Shown here piece by piece: positions 7,981 to 17,065 of a stretch of DNA of 64,000 bases. Numbering within the stretch: position 1 is the stretch's first letter; each line of letters begins with the position of its first letter. Source of the DNA: Zobellia barbeyronii. Its GTDB lineage: Bacteria > Bacteroidota > Bacteroidia > Flavobacteriales > Flavobacteriaceae. The stretch covers positions 248,001-312,000 of the forward strand of contig NZ_JACATN010000006.1 of NCBI RefSeq assembly GCF_018603515.1, written 5' to 3'. Under the pieces are notes generated by a model. The model had not been told where the DNA came from, made no database searches, and saw only the letters and a list, made by a program, of their open reading frames with translations. Both the position numbers and the translations under genes were made by a program.

Positions 7981-9057
7981 ATGAAAACATATAAAATTAT
8001 GGGTCTTATGTCAGGCACTTCTTTAGATGGCCTAGACCTTTCATATTGCACCATTTGGCAAGAGGGCCATACATGGCAATTTGGTATCAAAAAAACTAAA
8101 AGCGTTTCGTATTCCACAGAAATGCAAGCCCAATTAAAAGACGCCATTTATTTGCCTGCCGATGCACTTTTAAAGCTTCACAACAGATACGGTACATGGC
8201 TTGGCGAACAATGTGATCTGTTTATAAATGATCACGGCTTAGAAGTTGACTACATCTCTAGTCACGGGCACACCACACATCACCAACCAGAAAACGGTTT
8301 GACCTTTCAGATAGGGAACGGTCAACATTTGGCCAATGCTAGTAAACACAAAGTAGTATGTGATTTTAGAACCAATGACGTTGCGCTTGGTGGTCAAGGA
8401 GCTCCTCTTGTTCCTATTGGTGATCGATTGTTTTTTAATAAATATGATTACTGTTTGAACCTGGGAGGTATCAGCAATATTTCATTTGAACACAATGGTA
8501 ATCGTATTGCCTATGATATTGGCCTAGCCAACATGATTCTAAACCACATTACCCGAAAAAATGATTTGGATTATGATGCGGGAGGAAATCTGGCAAAAAA
8601 CGGCAAGGTTAATACCAACATGCTTGAAAAACTCAACGGATTAGAGTTTTATAAACTTCCTTTTCCTAAATCAATCGGGTATGAATGGTTTATAGAAAAG
8701 GTAGTTCCAATTGTTGAAAGCACAGAAGACAGTATGGAAAATCTGCTATGCACCAGTATTCATCATGTCTGCGAACAAGTAGCTATCCAAATAAAAGCAA
8801 ATAGGAAAAAATCTGGAAGCACCTTATTTGTTACTGGTGGTGGCGCCTTGAACGACTTTCTAATAGAGACTCTTCAACAAAAGCTAGGGGATACTGCAAA
8901 AGTGGTAGTTCCCTCCAAACAACTTATAGAATTTAAGGAAGCATTAGTCTTTGCTTTAATGGGTGTTTTAAGAATAGAGAAGAAAACAAACGTTTTGAGC
9001 TCTGTAACCGGTGCAAAAAGAGACTCGTCTAGTGGAGTTTTATTTTTACCCAATTAA
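7981..9057 (+). CDS. anmK: Anhydro-N-acetylmuramic acid kinase
   Basis: AnmK hydrolyses the 1,6-anhydro ring of anhydro-MurNAc and phosphorylates it to MurNAc-6-P, the substrate of MurQ. The 358-residue protein begins with the ATP-binding signature MGLMSGTSLDGLD (residues 7-19). Further landmarks are SSHGHTTHH near residue 95, ALGGQGAPLVPIGD near 138, LNLGGISN and VTGGGALN. Length is normal for the family. It is the last gene of the ampG-nagZ-anmK run and begins 4 bp after the hexosaminidase stop codon. With murQ at 1256-2065 it completes the route from anhydro-MurNAc to GlcNAc-6-P. Confidence 0.94.
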   Translation: MKTYKIMGLMSGTSLDGLDLSYCTIWQEGHTWQFGIKKTKSVSYSTEMQAQLKDAIYLPADALLKLHNRYGTWLGEQCDLFINDHGLEVDYISSHGHTTHHQPENGLTFQIGNGQHLANASKHKVVCDFRTNDVALGGQGAPLVPIGDRLFFNKYDYCLNLGGISNISFEHNGNRIAYDIGLANMILNHITRKNDLDYDAGGNLAKNGKVNTNMLEKLNGLEFYKLPFPKSIGYEWFIEKVVPIVESTEDSMENLLCTSIHHVCEQVAIQIKANRKKSGSTLFVTGGGALNDFLIETLQQKLGDTAKVVVPSKQLIEFKEALVFALMGVLRIEKKTNVLSSVTGAKRDSSSGVLFLPN

Positions 9058-9112
9058 AACCAGCTAATATTAATTAGAGTGAAAAATTATTATTTTTAAT
9101 ATCACAATATAG

Positions 9113-9124
9113 ATTTCCGGAAAT
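9113..9124. promoter_or_regulatory. 12-bp palindrome upstream of acs
   Basis: ATTTCCGGAAAT is a perfect 12-bp palindrome in the 183-bp gap before acs, 116 bp from the start codon. It could be a binding site for a dimeric regulator, but only one copy is visible and no cognate protein is suggested. Confidence 0.2.
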
Positions 9125-9240
9125 GTAAAAAAGAAAGACATGCTTCCCTTTACCAAAATAAAAAAACATAGAATACCTCTCTATTTTATGAAGTTTAAAA
9201 GGGTTTTCGTATCAATATCAATTCAAACAATCGAGGCACA

Positions 9241-11148
9241 ATGAGTAATTACCACATCAAACATCTAGAAGAATACTACCAAGTATATAGAAAATCTGTT
9301 AGGAATCCTGAAGCCTTTTGGGAAGAAATAGCGGAAGAACATTTTGTCTGGCGCAAAAAATGGAACAACGTTTTAAGTTGGGATTTTTCTAAGCCTGAAA
9401 TTAAATGGTTTGAGGGTGCAAAGCTCAATATTACAGATAACTGCCTTGACAGGCACCTTCCTACGCGAGGGGATAAAACAGCCATTATATTCGAGCCAAA
9501 TGACCCTAATGAAGAAGCGCTCCACATCACGTATAGAGAGCTACACGAAAGGGTTTGTCGCATGGCCAACGTCCTAAAGGACCATGGCGTTAAAAAAGGA
9601 GACCGTGTTTGTATTTACCTTCCTATGATTCCGGAACTTGCCGTTTCACTTTTGGCCTGTGCTAGAATTGGAGCAATACATTCCGTTGTTTTTGCCGGTT
9701 TTTCATCCAATGCTTTAGCTACCCGTATAAATGATTCCGATTGTAAAATAGTACTGACCTCAGATGGTTCATTTCGTGGTTCAAAATCCATAGACCTTAA
9801 AGGAATTGTAGACAAGGCGCTTGAAGATTGTCCTGGAGTTAAAAATGTATTGGTAGCCAAACGCATAAACGGTGATATTCATATGGAAGAAGGGCGTGAC
9901 AAATGGTTGCAACCCTTACTTAACGAGGCTTATGCAGATTGCGTAGCAGAAATAATGGATGCAGAAGACCCATTGTTCATTCTTTACACCTCTGGTTCTA
10001 CTGGAACACCAAAGGGAATGGTGCATACCACCGGGGGCTATATGGTATATACTGCATATACTTTTAAAAACGTATTTCAATATAGAGAAGAAGACGTTTA
10101 TTGGTGTACTGCGGATATTGGTTGGATTACCGGACATTCATACATCGTTTATGGACCATTGGCAAACGGAGCAACAACCGTAATGTTTGAAGGTGTTCCT
10201 TCATACCCAGATTATGGTCGGTTTTGGGAGGTCGTAGAAAAACACAAGGTGAATCAATTCTATACCGCACCAACGGCAATTCGTGCCTTAGCAAAAGAGA
10301 ATTTAGAATTTGTAGAAAAGCATGACCTTTCTTCCTTGAAAGTCCTAGGTTCCGTAGGTGAGCCTATTAACGAAGAAGCTTGGCATTGGTACAACAATAA
10401 TGTTGGTAAAAATAACAGCCCTATTGTAGATACGTGGTGGCAAACTGAAACAGGTGGTATTATGATTACCCCAATCCCATACGTTACCCCTACTGCGCCC
10501 ACCTATGCGACCCTACCATTTATTGGCATACAACCCGCTTTAATGGATGAAGTAGGAAAAGAACTAAAAGGCAACCAAGTATCCGGAAGGTTGTGTATTA
10601 AATTCCCATGGCCATCTATTGCCAGAACCATTTGGGGCAATCATGAGCGATATAGAGATACTTATTTTTCCGCTTATAAAGACATGTATTTTACGGGAGA
10701 TGGCGCATTGCGAGACGCCGTAGGATACTACAGAATTACAGGACGCGTAGACGATGTTATAATTGTTTCCGGACACAACCTAGGAACAGCTCCTATTGAA
10801 GATTCTATTAATGAGCATCCCGCAGTAGCTGAAAGCGCTATTGTTGGCTTTCCCCATGACGTTAAAGGAAATGCACTTTATGGTTATGTTATTCTAAAGG
10901 AATTTGGAGAAACCAGAGATCGAGACAATCTGCGTAAGGAAATTAATCAGCAAATTACAGAGCATATTGGACCAATTGCCAAATTGGATAAGATCCAGTT
11001 TGTTTCTGGATTGCCAAAAACACGTAGTGGAAAAATTATGCGTCGAATTCTCAGAAAAATAGCTTCAAAAGACACCTCTAACTTAGGAGATACTAGTACC
11101 CTACTAAACCCTGAAGTGGTTGAAGAAATTATTGAAAACGCAATTTAA
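9241..11148 (+). CDS. acs: Acetyl-CoA synthetase (AMP-forming)
   Basis: Acs activates acetate to acetyl-CoA through acetyl-AMP. The 635-residue protein has the N-terminal ACAS domain, the adenylation P-loop YTSGSTGTPKGM (about residues 248-259), TWWQTETGG, YFTGDGA, and GRVDDVIIVSGHN as the hinge region. The C-terminal PKTRSGKIMRR contains the catalytic lysine that is reversibly acetylated in other bacteria. Length is typical. It is a single-gene unit, with a 183-bp upstream gap and a strong terminator 12 bp after the stop codon, shared with the convergent exporter gene. Confidence 0.95.
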   Translation: MSNYHIKHLEEYYQVYRKSVRNPEAFWEEIAEEHFVWRKKWNNVLSWDFSKPEIKWFEGAKLNITDNCLDRHLPTRGDKTAIIFEPNDPNEEALHITYRELHERVCRMANVLKDHGVKKGDRVCIYLPMIPELAVSLLACARIGAIHSVVFAGFSSNALATRINDSDCKIVLTSDGSFRGSKSIDLKGIVDKALEDCPGVKNVLVAKRINGDIHMEEGRDKWLQPLLNEAYADCVAEIMDAEDPLFILYTSGSTGTPKGMVHTTGGYMVYTAYTFKNVFQYREEDVYWCTADIGWITGHSYIVYGPLANGATTVMFEGVPSYPDYGRFWEVVEKHKVNQFYTAPTAIRALAKENLEFVEKHDLSSLKVLGSVGEPINEEAWHWYNNNVGKNNSPIVDTWWQTETGGIMITPIPYVTPTAPTYATLPFIGIQPALMDEVGKELKGNQVSGRLCIKFPWPSIARTIWGNHERYRDTYFSAYKDMYFTGDGALRDAVGYYRITGRVDDVIIVSGHNLGTAPIEDSINEHPAVAESAIVGFPHDVKGNALYGYVILKEFGETRDRDNLRKEINQQITEHIGPIAKLDKIQFVSGLPKTRSGKIMRRILRKIASKDTSNLGDTSTLLNPEVVEEIIENAI

Positions 11149-11160
11149 AGTGATATAAAG

Positions 11161-11213
11161 TACCGGCAAAGAATGAGTCTTAATGATTCTCTTTTGCCGG
11201 TATATTTTTTTTT
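11161..11213. terminator. Rho-independent terminator between acs and the MFS gene
   Basis: TACCGGCAAA (11161-11170) pairs with TTTGCCGGTA (11193-11202), with extra pairing inside through AGAAT/ATTCT. A run of nine T (11205-11213) follows on the plus strand, so it mainly ends acs. On the opposite strand the stem could also slow transcripts of the convergent MFS gene that stops at 11229. Confidence 0.8.
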
Positions 11214-11228
11214 AGCTCTACTTAATTA

Positions 11229-12452
11229 CTAAAGCCCACTGCGCTCAGCAGTAGCAAAAACTTTTCCTCTGGTCACCATTAGTATCGTAGTTAAAGCGAG
11301 TAATCCGCATACAGCTAAACCTACAAACATAGGCCAAACTGTTTCCTGTACTTGTCCACCTATATAATTAGCTATGGGAACGGAAAGAAGGGTAGAAATA
11401 AAACCATTTATAGCCGCGCCAATTCCGGCAATATGCCCAATAGGCTCCATTGCTATAGACCTGAAATTTCCCCATAGAAAACCCAAACATAAAAACTGAA
11501 CGAATAAGAATATCACCAAAATAGGCATACTTGGATTCGGTTTTCCCCAAAAGAGTACTACATAGGATAATGCAATAACACAAAATGCCGCCATAGCTGT
11601 AACAGCCAATCTCCGCATACCAAAATGCAATACCATAGTTCCATTCAAAAAAGTAGATAAGCCAACAGAACAAGCAAGACCAGCAAATATGTATGGGAAA
11701 TTTTCCGCCATATCATATTGATCTTCAAAGACATGTTGAGATGAACTTAAGTATACCAAAAAAGCACCGGTCACAAATCCAGAAGCAAAAGTAAAAGCAA
11801 CCGTTTCACGGTGTCTAAAAAATTCTTTTGAACCGTTTATGAAAACAGATATCGTAAAAGGTATTTTAAACTGTGCTTTTAAAGTTTCTGGTTGGCGCTT
11901 CCAGAACCAAATACTAACGACCAGTCCAAAGAACAATTGAACATAAAAGATATATTCCCAGCCAAAAGCATCCATAATCCATTTACCAATGGCCGGTGCC
12001 ACTACGGGAACCAAGATAAAGAAGGCGGTAACAAATGACATAATCTTAGCCATATAATCGCCTTTATAGGTATCTCTAATAATAGCAATGGCAATAGTAC
12101 GTGGTGCTGATAAGCCAATACCTTGTAAAATACGACCTACAATCATAACCTCCAACGAAGGTGCCAAAACACAAATAACGCTTGCAACCGCAAAAATGGA
12201 AAAACCAATGTAAACCACGGGTTTCCTACCGTAACTATCCGATAAAGGCCCAAAAAATAACTGACCAACACCAAGACCCAAAAAAATCATGGTTATTAAC
12301 AGCTGATTTTCCAAGGGATCCAAGCTATTTATAGTAATTCCTATATGCGAAAGAGCAGGCAATAAGGCATCTATTGCTAAGGCTACAATAGACATTAAAG
12401 AGGCCATTAAGGCTATAAATTCAAAATTTGGACTGACATTATCATTCTGCAT
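11229..12452 (-). CDS. MFS drug-resistance transporter, Bcr/CflA type
   Basis: This 407-residue inner-membrane protein has about 12 hydrophobic segments and the DHA1 (12-helix drug:proton antiporter) signatures: a loop 2-3 motif GQLFFGPLSDSYGRKPVVY and RILQGIGLSAPRTIAIAIIRD in helix 4-5. These are typical of Bcr/CflA efflux proteins for bicyclomycin, chloramphenicol and similar compounds. The actual substrate is unknown. It is a single gene convergent with acs and divergent from udk. A TActTTTG box only 4 bp upstream of the ATG suggests a very short or absent leader. Confidence 0.83.
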   Translation of the reverse strand: MQNDNVSPNFEFIALMASLMSIVALAIDALLPALSHIGITINSLDPLENQLLITMIFLGLGVGQLFFGPLSDSYGRKPVVYIGFSIFAVASVICVLAPSLEVMIVGRILQGIGLSAPRTIAIAIIRDTYKGDYMAKIMSFVTAFFILVPVVAPAIGKWIMDAFGWEYIFYVQLFFGLVVSIWFWKRQPETLKAQFKIPFTISVFINGSKEFFRHRETVAFTFASGFVTGAFLVYLSSSQHVFEDQYDMAENFPYIFAGLACSVGLSTFLNGTMVLHFGMRRLAVTAMAAFCVIALSYVVLFWGKPNPSMPILVIFLFVQFLCLGFLWGNFRSIAMEPIGHIAGIGAAINGFISTLLSVPIANYIGGQVQETVWPMFVGLAVCGLLALTTILMVTRGKVFATAERSGL

Positions 12453-12456
12453 AGTA

Positions 12457-12464
12457 CAAAAGTA
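12457..12464 (-). promoter_or_regulatory. Candidate -7 box for the MFS gene, almost touching the ATG
   Basis: The minus strand reads TACTTTTG, an exact TAnnTTTG match ending 4 bp before the start codon at 12452. If functional, transcription would begin at or next to the A of ATG. Confidence 0.38.
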
Positions 12465-12536
12465 AGTATTAGCTTAGAAAGGCGTATTACCAAAAGTTCC
12501 TTTTAGGTATAAACCCGTAATTGATTCACAAATATG

Positions 12537-12544
12537 TATTTTTG
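12537..12544 (+). promoter_or_regulatory. Candidate -7 promoter box for udk
   Basis: TATTTTTG is an exact TAnnTTTG match, 17 bp upstream of the udk start codon. The expected TTTG -33 element is not clear. Confidence 0.42.
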
Positions 12545-12561
12545 ACAAAAATTTAAATAGC

Positions 12562-13170
12562 ATGCTGATAATTGGAATAGCGGGAGGCACAGGTTGTGGT
12601 AAAACAACAGTTGTAAACCAAATAATAGACTCGCTGCCAGAAGGTGAAGTTGGAGTAATTTCTCAAGATTCTTACTATAACGACCTCTCCGAAATGCCTT
12701 TGGAAGAAAGAAGGAAAACTAATTTTGACCATCCGCAATCTATTGATTTTGATTTGCTTGAAAAGCACCTGAAGCTTTTAAAAGAAGGCCACTCAATCAA
12801 ACAACCGGTGTATTCTTTTCTTGAATGTAACCGCACAAACAAAACTGTTCCAGTACACCCTACAAAAGTTCTTATTGTAGAAGGTATTCTTATTTTGACC
12901 AACTCTCTGCTGCGTAAAATGATGGACATCAAGATTTTTGTTCATGCAGATTCGGACGAAAGATTGATCAGAAGATTAAAAAGAGATGTTAATGAACGTG
13001 GTTGGAATCTAGACGAAACACTAGATAAGTACCAGTCCAACATTAAACCAATGCATCTTCAATTTATAGAACCTAGCAAAGAATACGCAGATATTATTAT
13101 TCCCAACAATAAATACAACACAGTTGCAGTTGATATTGTACGTACAATCATCAACGAGAAACTAGCATAG
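12562..13170 (+). CDS. udk: Uridine kinase
   Basis: Udk phosphorylates uridine and cytidine for pyrimidine salvage. The 202-residue protein starts with the P-loop GIAGGTGCGKTT (residues 5-16), then SQDSYY, NFDHPQSIDFD and VEGILIL, all standard for the family. R163-type residues occur in RLIRRLKRDVNERG. Length is typical. It is followed after 5 bp by a DivIC/FtsB-like gene, so the two are cotranscribed, an arrangement common in Flavobacteriaceae. Confidence 0.94.
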   Translation: MLIIGIAGGTGCGKTTVVNQIIDSLPEGEVGVISQDSYYNDLSEMPLEERRKTNFDHPQSIDFDLLEKHLKLLKEGHSIKQPVYSFLECNRTNKTVPVHPTKVLIVEGILILTNSLLRKMMDIKIFVHADSDERLIRRLKRDVNERGWNLDETLDKYQSNIKPMHLQFIEPSKEYADIIIPNNKYNTVAVDIVRTIINEKLA

Positions 13171-13175
13171 TAAAA

Positions 13176-13508
13176 ATGGGATTCAAAGATTTGAAAAAGA
13201 AAAAATGGTTTAACATCCTTACCAATATGTACGTATTGGTGCTGACCGTTTTTGTTATATGGATGCTTTTTTTTGACACCAACTCCCTATTGATTCACTT
13301 AGAACTTAAAAAGGAAATCCAAAAACTTGAGAAGCAACAGGAGTTTCTAAAGGATGAGATTGCTAACGACAAAAAAATCCTAAAGAAATTATCAGATCCA
13401 GAAGAATTGGAAAAGTTTGCGCGAGAGCAATATTTCCTTAAAAAAAAGGATGAAGAAATTTACCTTATCGAATATGAGGATAGCTTAAAGATTGAGGAAA
13501 AAGAGTAA
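13176..13508 (+). CDS. Septum formation initiator, DivIC/FtsB family
   Basis: The 110-residue product has a short basic N-terminus, one membrane segment at about residues 15-34, then a coiled-coil (about 38-75: LELKKEIQKLEKQQEFLKDE) and a small C-terminal segment containing DPEELEKFAREQYF, which is the diagnostic DivIC/FtsB motif. Members bridge FtsL and FtsQ in the divisome at the cytoplasmic membrane. It begins 5 bp after udk. Sequence alone does not separate the FtsB and DivIC names, so no symbol is given. Confidence 0.87.
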   Translation: MGFKDLKKKKWFNILTNMYVLVLTVFVIWMLFFDTNSLLIHLELKKEIQKLEKQQEFLKDEIANDKKILKKLSDPEELEKFAREQYFLKKKDEEIYLIEYEDSLKIEEKE

Positions 13509-13899
13509 AACAAAAAGAGCTTTGTTAATAACAAAACTGATTTTAAAAAAAGAGTTCGTCTTCTGTTAATTACAGTTTTAAAAAAATCAAAATAAGATTT
13601 CTGAAATACTCAATTAATCATTTACATTAAATTTGTAAATAACTAAATACAAGATACTTAGGTGTTTTTAGATATTTAGTATTAAACTTCAAATCGATTA
13701 AAACTCTCAAACACTCAATTACCACAAGTTTCAAATTCTCCATATTGAAACTCAACTCTAAATCCATATATATTACAAAAAGGCGCCTTCAGTTAACGAA
13801 CTTTAACGTAAAAGGTCATACTTATTCACTTTGTGTTAACAAAATGGTTTTAATTGCATGGTAAATAATCGTATTTTTACCCCCTAACTCAAACTAATA
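13509..13899. other. 391-bp AT-rich intergenic region upstream of parA
   Basis: I see no credible gene here. The region holds two modest inverted repeats: ATTTACA/TGTAAAT at 13620-13640 and ACTAAATA/TATTTAGT at 13642-13680. Near parA there is a TTTG (13830-13833) and a TATTTTTA box (13872-13879) that could belong to a promoter, with the box about 20 bp before the parA ATG. I did not notice a parS-like palindrome or a cluster of DnaA boxes, but this was by eye only. Confidence 0.4.
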
Positions 13900-14673
13900 A
13901 TGGGCAAGATTATTGCTATTGCGAATCAAAAGGGAGGCGTAGGTAAAACTACTACTGCAGTTAATTTAGCGGCCTCTCTAGGTGTTCTAGAGAAGAAGGT
14001 ATTGCTAATAGATGCTGATCCACAGGCAAATGCCACATCTGGTTTGGGCATTGATGTAGAAACTGTTGAATACGGAACATATCAGCTTCTTGAGCACACT
14101 ATAAGTGCCAGAGAAGCTATCATAAGTACAGAATCTCCTAACCTAGATCTTATTCCCGCACACATTGACTTGGTTGCCATTGAGATAGAATTGGTAGATA
14201 AGGATCAACGGGAGTATATGATGAAACAGGCCATTTCTGACCTTAGGGACAGTTATGATTATATTTTAATTGATTGTGCACCTTCTTTGGGCTTACTTAC
14301 TTTGAACGCCCTTACCGCTGCAGACTCTGTTATCATTCCTATACAATGTGAATATTTTGCTTTAGAAGGCCTTGGAAAACTTTTGAACACCATTAAAAGT
14401 GTTCAGAAAATACACAATGCCAACTTAGATATTGAAGGCATGTTATTGACCATGTACGATTCACGTTTAAGACTTTCAAACCAAGTAGTAGAAGAAGTGC
14501 GCAAGCATTTTTCAGATATGGTTTTCGATACAATAATTCAGCGTAACGTACGATTGAGCGAAGCTCCTAGTTATGGAGAAAGCATCATAAAATATGACGC
14601 AAGCAGTAAAGGCGCAACTAATTACCTGAACCTGGCCAATGAAGTCGTCAAGAAAAATAAAGAGATAGCTTAA
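13900..14673 (+). CDS. parA: ParA-family chromosome partitioning ATPase (Soj)
   Basis: ParA is a Walker-type ATPase that binds DNA non-specifically and, with ParB bound at parS, segregates chromosome origins. The 257-residue protein has the deviant Walker A motif KGGVGKTT at residues 11-18 with signature lysine, LLIDADPQANAT, and LIDCAPSLGLLTLNAL as the Walker B region. There is no N-terminal DNA-binding extension, which fits chromosomal rather than plasmid ParA. The stop codon overlaps the parB start by one base (TAATG). It leads the series parA-parB-DUF5683-dapB-lepB. Confidence 0.95.
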   Translation: MGKIIAIANQKGGVGKTTTAVNLAASLGVLEKKVLLIDADPQANATSGLGIDVETVEYGTYQLLEHTISAREAIISTESPNLDLIPAHIDLVAIEIELVDKDQREYMMKQAISDLRDSYDYILIDCAPSLGLLTLNALTAADSVIIPIQCEYFALEGLGKLLNTIKSVQKIHNANLDIEGMLLTMYDSRLRLSNQVVEEVRKHFSDMVFDTIIQRNVRLSEAPSYGESIIKYDASSKGATNYLNLANEVVKKNKEIA

Positions 14674-15575
14674 TGGCGAAAGCAACAAAAAAACAAGCAC
14701 TAGGTCGCGGACTTTCCGCTTTATTGAAAGATCCAGAAAATGATATCCAATCTGCAGCAGACAAGAATGCTGACAAAGTAGTTGGCAATATCGTGGAATT
14801 GGATATTGAGGCTATTGAAATGAATCCTTTTCAGCCTCGTTCAAACTTTAATGACGAGACTCTTAAGGAACTGGCCACTTCAATAGGTCAACTAGGTGTT
14901 ATACAGCCTATTACTGTTCGTAAACTAGATTTTAATAAATACCAGTTGGTTTCTGGTGAAAGAAGATGCCGAGCTTCAAAATTGGCGGGTCTTACCACTA
15001 TACCAGCATATATTCGTATTGCCGATGATCAAGAATCATTGGAAATGGCCTTGGTAGAGAATATTCAACGCCAAGACTTAGACCCTATAGAAATAGCTAT
15101 TTCATATCAAAGGTTACTTGATGAAATTCAATTAACTCAAGAAAAATTGAGTGATCGTGTTGGTAAAAAACGCTCTACGATTACCAATTATTTGCGTCTT
15201 TTACGGCTTGACCCTATTATACAGACAGGTATTAGAGATGGTTTTTTAAGTATGGGACATGGCCGTGCTTTGGTGAACATAGAAAAAAAGGGAGACCAAA
15301 TAGCTTTATACGAGAAAATCATAGGTCAGAACCTTTCTGTTCGCGAAACGGAACGCGCCGTAAAGGCTTACCATGAAGGTGTTGCTCCCGAAAAACCTGC
15401 GAAGAAAGCTTCAAAAGCGCCAGAATTTGTTCAAGGAAACATTAAACCGTTCACTGAGCACCTTTCGGTTAAAGTAGATATTTCTGCCAGCGAAAAAGGA
15501 AATGGAAAAATAACCATTCCTTTTCATTCTCAAGAAGAATTCAATCGAATCAAAAAATTGATCCTAGGTGAGTAA
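14673..15575 (+). CDS. parB: ParB/Spo0J chromosome partitioning protein
   Basis: ParB binds parS sites and spreads as a CTP-dependent clamp. The 300-residue protein has the ParB N-terminal domain with NPFQPR (about 52-57), the CTP-binding GERRCRASK (about 94-102) and ENIQRQDLDPIE. A helix-turn-helix follows (LSDRVGKKRSTITNYLRLL, about 158-176), then a linker rich in Lys/Ala/Pro and a C-terminal dimerisation segment. It overlaps parA by one base and the next gene by 8 bases. An N-terminal KKQALGRGLSALL stretch is the usual ParA-interacting motif. Confidence 0.95.
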   Translation: MAKATKKQALGRGLSALLKDPENDIQSAADKNADKVVGNIVELDIEAIEMNPFQPRSNFNDETLKELATSIGQLGVIQPITVRKLDFNKYQLVSGERRCRASKLAGLTTIPAYIRIADDQESLEMALVENIQRQDLDPIEIAISYQRLLDEIQLTQEKLSDRVGKKRSTITNYLRLLRLDPIIQTGIRDGFLSMGHGRALVNIEKKGDQIALYEKIIGQNLSVRETERAVKAYHEGVAPEKPAKKASKAPEFVQGNIKPFTEHLSVKVDISASEKGNGKITIPFHSQEEFNRIKKLILGE

Positions 15576-16209
15576 ATCCTTGCTAACCCTTATTTTTATT
15601 TCTCTTTTCACTTTAACCGTTGCTGCTCAAAAAGAAACGGTCGAAGATAAAGAGGTAGACTCACTTCAAACAAATGTAGCAAAAGAGGGGCTTATTGTAG
15701 TGGATACACTCGTGAAGAAAAAAGTCCGATTTAATGCACTTGCCCCCAGTAAAGCGGCATTTTATTCTGCTGTATTCCCTGGTCTAGGTCAGATTTACAA
15801 TAAACGATATTGGAAAGTACCCATTGTTTATGGAGCCATAGGTGCTGCCGTTTATGGCTACACTTGGAATAATAGCCAATACCAACGTGCACGTACTGCT
15901 TTTAAGAGAAGGCAAGCCGGTTTTACCGATGATGAATTCTACGACCCCAACAATACTGGTAGTACCACCCCCGCTATAAGTGACGACGCTCTACAGAGTG
16001 AACAGGAAAGATATCAACAAGATAGAGATTTATTACTATTGGTATCAATAGCCTTATATGCTCTAAATATTGTGGATGCTAATGTAGACGCACATTTAAA
16101 GCAATTTAATGTGGACGACGACCTGAGCTTTGATATGGAACCTTATTTGGATTTAGACCCAGTGACCAATAACCCGAGTTACGGGATGGCCCTAATAATA
16201 AAATTTTAA
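15568..16209 (+). CDS. DUF5683 family membrane-associated protein
   Basis: The 213-residue protein has a signal-peptide-like N-terminus ending near AAAQK, then the DUF5683 core: KAAFYSAVFPGLGQIYNKRYWKVP and a hydrophobic AIGAAVYGYTWN, with a second hydrophobic segment LLLLVSIALYALNIVDANVDAHL. Function is unknown; the family is restricted to Bacteroidota and is habitually encoded between parB and dapB. The start is GTG at 15568, overlapping the end of parB by 8 bases, and places the signal peptide correctly. Translational coupling with parB is likely. Confidence 0.82.
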   Translation: MSKSLLTLIFISLFTLTVAAQKETVEDKEVDSLQTNVAKEGLIVVDTLVKKKVRFNALAPSKAAFYSAVFPGLGQIYNKRYWKVPIVYGAIGAAVYGYTWNNSQYQRARTAFKRRQAGFTDDEFYDPNNTGSTTPAISDDALQSEQERYQQDRDLLLLVSIALYALNIVDANVDAHLKQFNVDDDLSFDMEPYLDLDPVTNNPSYGMALIIKF

Positions 16210-16265
16210 ACACAAACAGCTGTTTTTAAGTTAGTTAAAATCAGTTATCGAAATAATTATACAAA

Positions 16266-16967
16266 TTGAAAATAGCACTATTCGGATACGGTAAAATGGG
16301 TAAAATGATTGAGAAAATCGCCCTAAGTAGAAATCATACTATTGTTGCAAAAGTAGATGTTGACACAGTTGATATTGATTTTTCAGAAATGGATGTTGCT
16401 ATTGATTTTAGTATGCCAAGTGCGGCTTACGGCAACCTTATCAAATGTTTTGAACATGGTGTTCCAGTAATCTCGGGAACAACAGGATGGCTAGATAAAT
16501 ATGACGAAGCTGTAGCTTTGTGTAAAGAAAATAAAGGTGCCTTTATATATGCTTCTAATTTTAGTTTGGGAGTAAATGTATTTTTTGAGCTAAATGAATA
16601 TTTAGCCAAGATGATGAAGAATTTAGACCAATACAAAGTGTCTATGGAAGAAATTCATCATACACAGAAATTAGATGAGCCTAGTGGAACAGCCATTACA
16701 CTAGCCGAAGGAATTATCAAAAATACCAAGTATAATGCTTGGAAGCTTGAAAAGGCTCCGGCAGGTGAAATTCCTATTGTATCAAAAAGAATTGGTACAA
16801 CACCCGGTACACACAGTATAGATTACAGTAGTGAGGTAGATTCCATAGAAATAAAGCATACGGCACACAATAGAGAAGGGTTTGCCCTTGGTGCTGTTAT
16901 TGCTGCCGAGTGGATTGTGGGCAAAACAGGTGTTTTCACCATGAAAGATGTATTAAACCTTGGTTAA
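16266..16967 (+). CDS. dapB: 4-hydroxy-tetrahydrodipicolinate reductase
   Basis: DapB reduces 4-hydroxy-tetrahydrodipicolinate with NAD(P)H in lysine and diaminopimelate synthesis. The 233-residue protein starts with the Rossmann motif ALFGYGKMGKMI, then AIDFSMPSAA, SGTTGW, and the catalytic region EEIHHTQKLDEPSGTA (about 137-152) with the conserved His-His and Lys. Bacteroidota versions lack part of the N-terminal loop and are shorter than the 270-residue E. coli enzyme. The start is TTG at 16266; it is placed directly before the nucleotide-binding strand, and no ATG gives a complete fold. Confidence 0.93.
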   Translation: MKIALFGYGKMGKMIEKIALSRNHTIVAKVDVDTVDIDFSEMDVAIDFSMPSAAYGNLIKCFEHGVPVISGTTGWLDKYDEAVALCKENKGAFIYASNFSLGVNVFFELNEYLAKMMKNLDQYKVSMEEIHHTQKLDEPSGTAITLAEGIIKNTKYNAWKLEKAPAGEIPIVSKRIGTTPGTHSIDYSSEVDSIEIKHTAHNREGFALGAVIAAEWIVGKTGVFTMKDVLNLG

Positions 16968-17065
16968 TACATACAATAATTGAATAAGAATTAAGCTTAC
17001 TTGCAATAGAGTCTCAGGAATCTAGTCATTTAAAAATTCCTTAGCTGCAATTAAAAAATACACAA

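Noticed and set aside
13509-13899. Replication origin or parS near parAB
   Set aside because: No DnaA-box cluster or parS palindrome was seen by eye, so proximity to parAB alone is not enough.
16214-16225. Palindrome AAACAGCTGTTT after the DUF5683 gene
   Set aside because: It is short, AT-rich and single; it resembles part of the nagB operator by chance and has no regulatory context.
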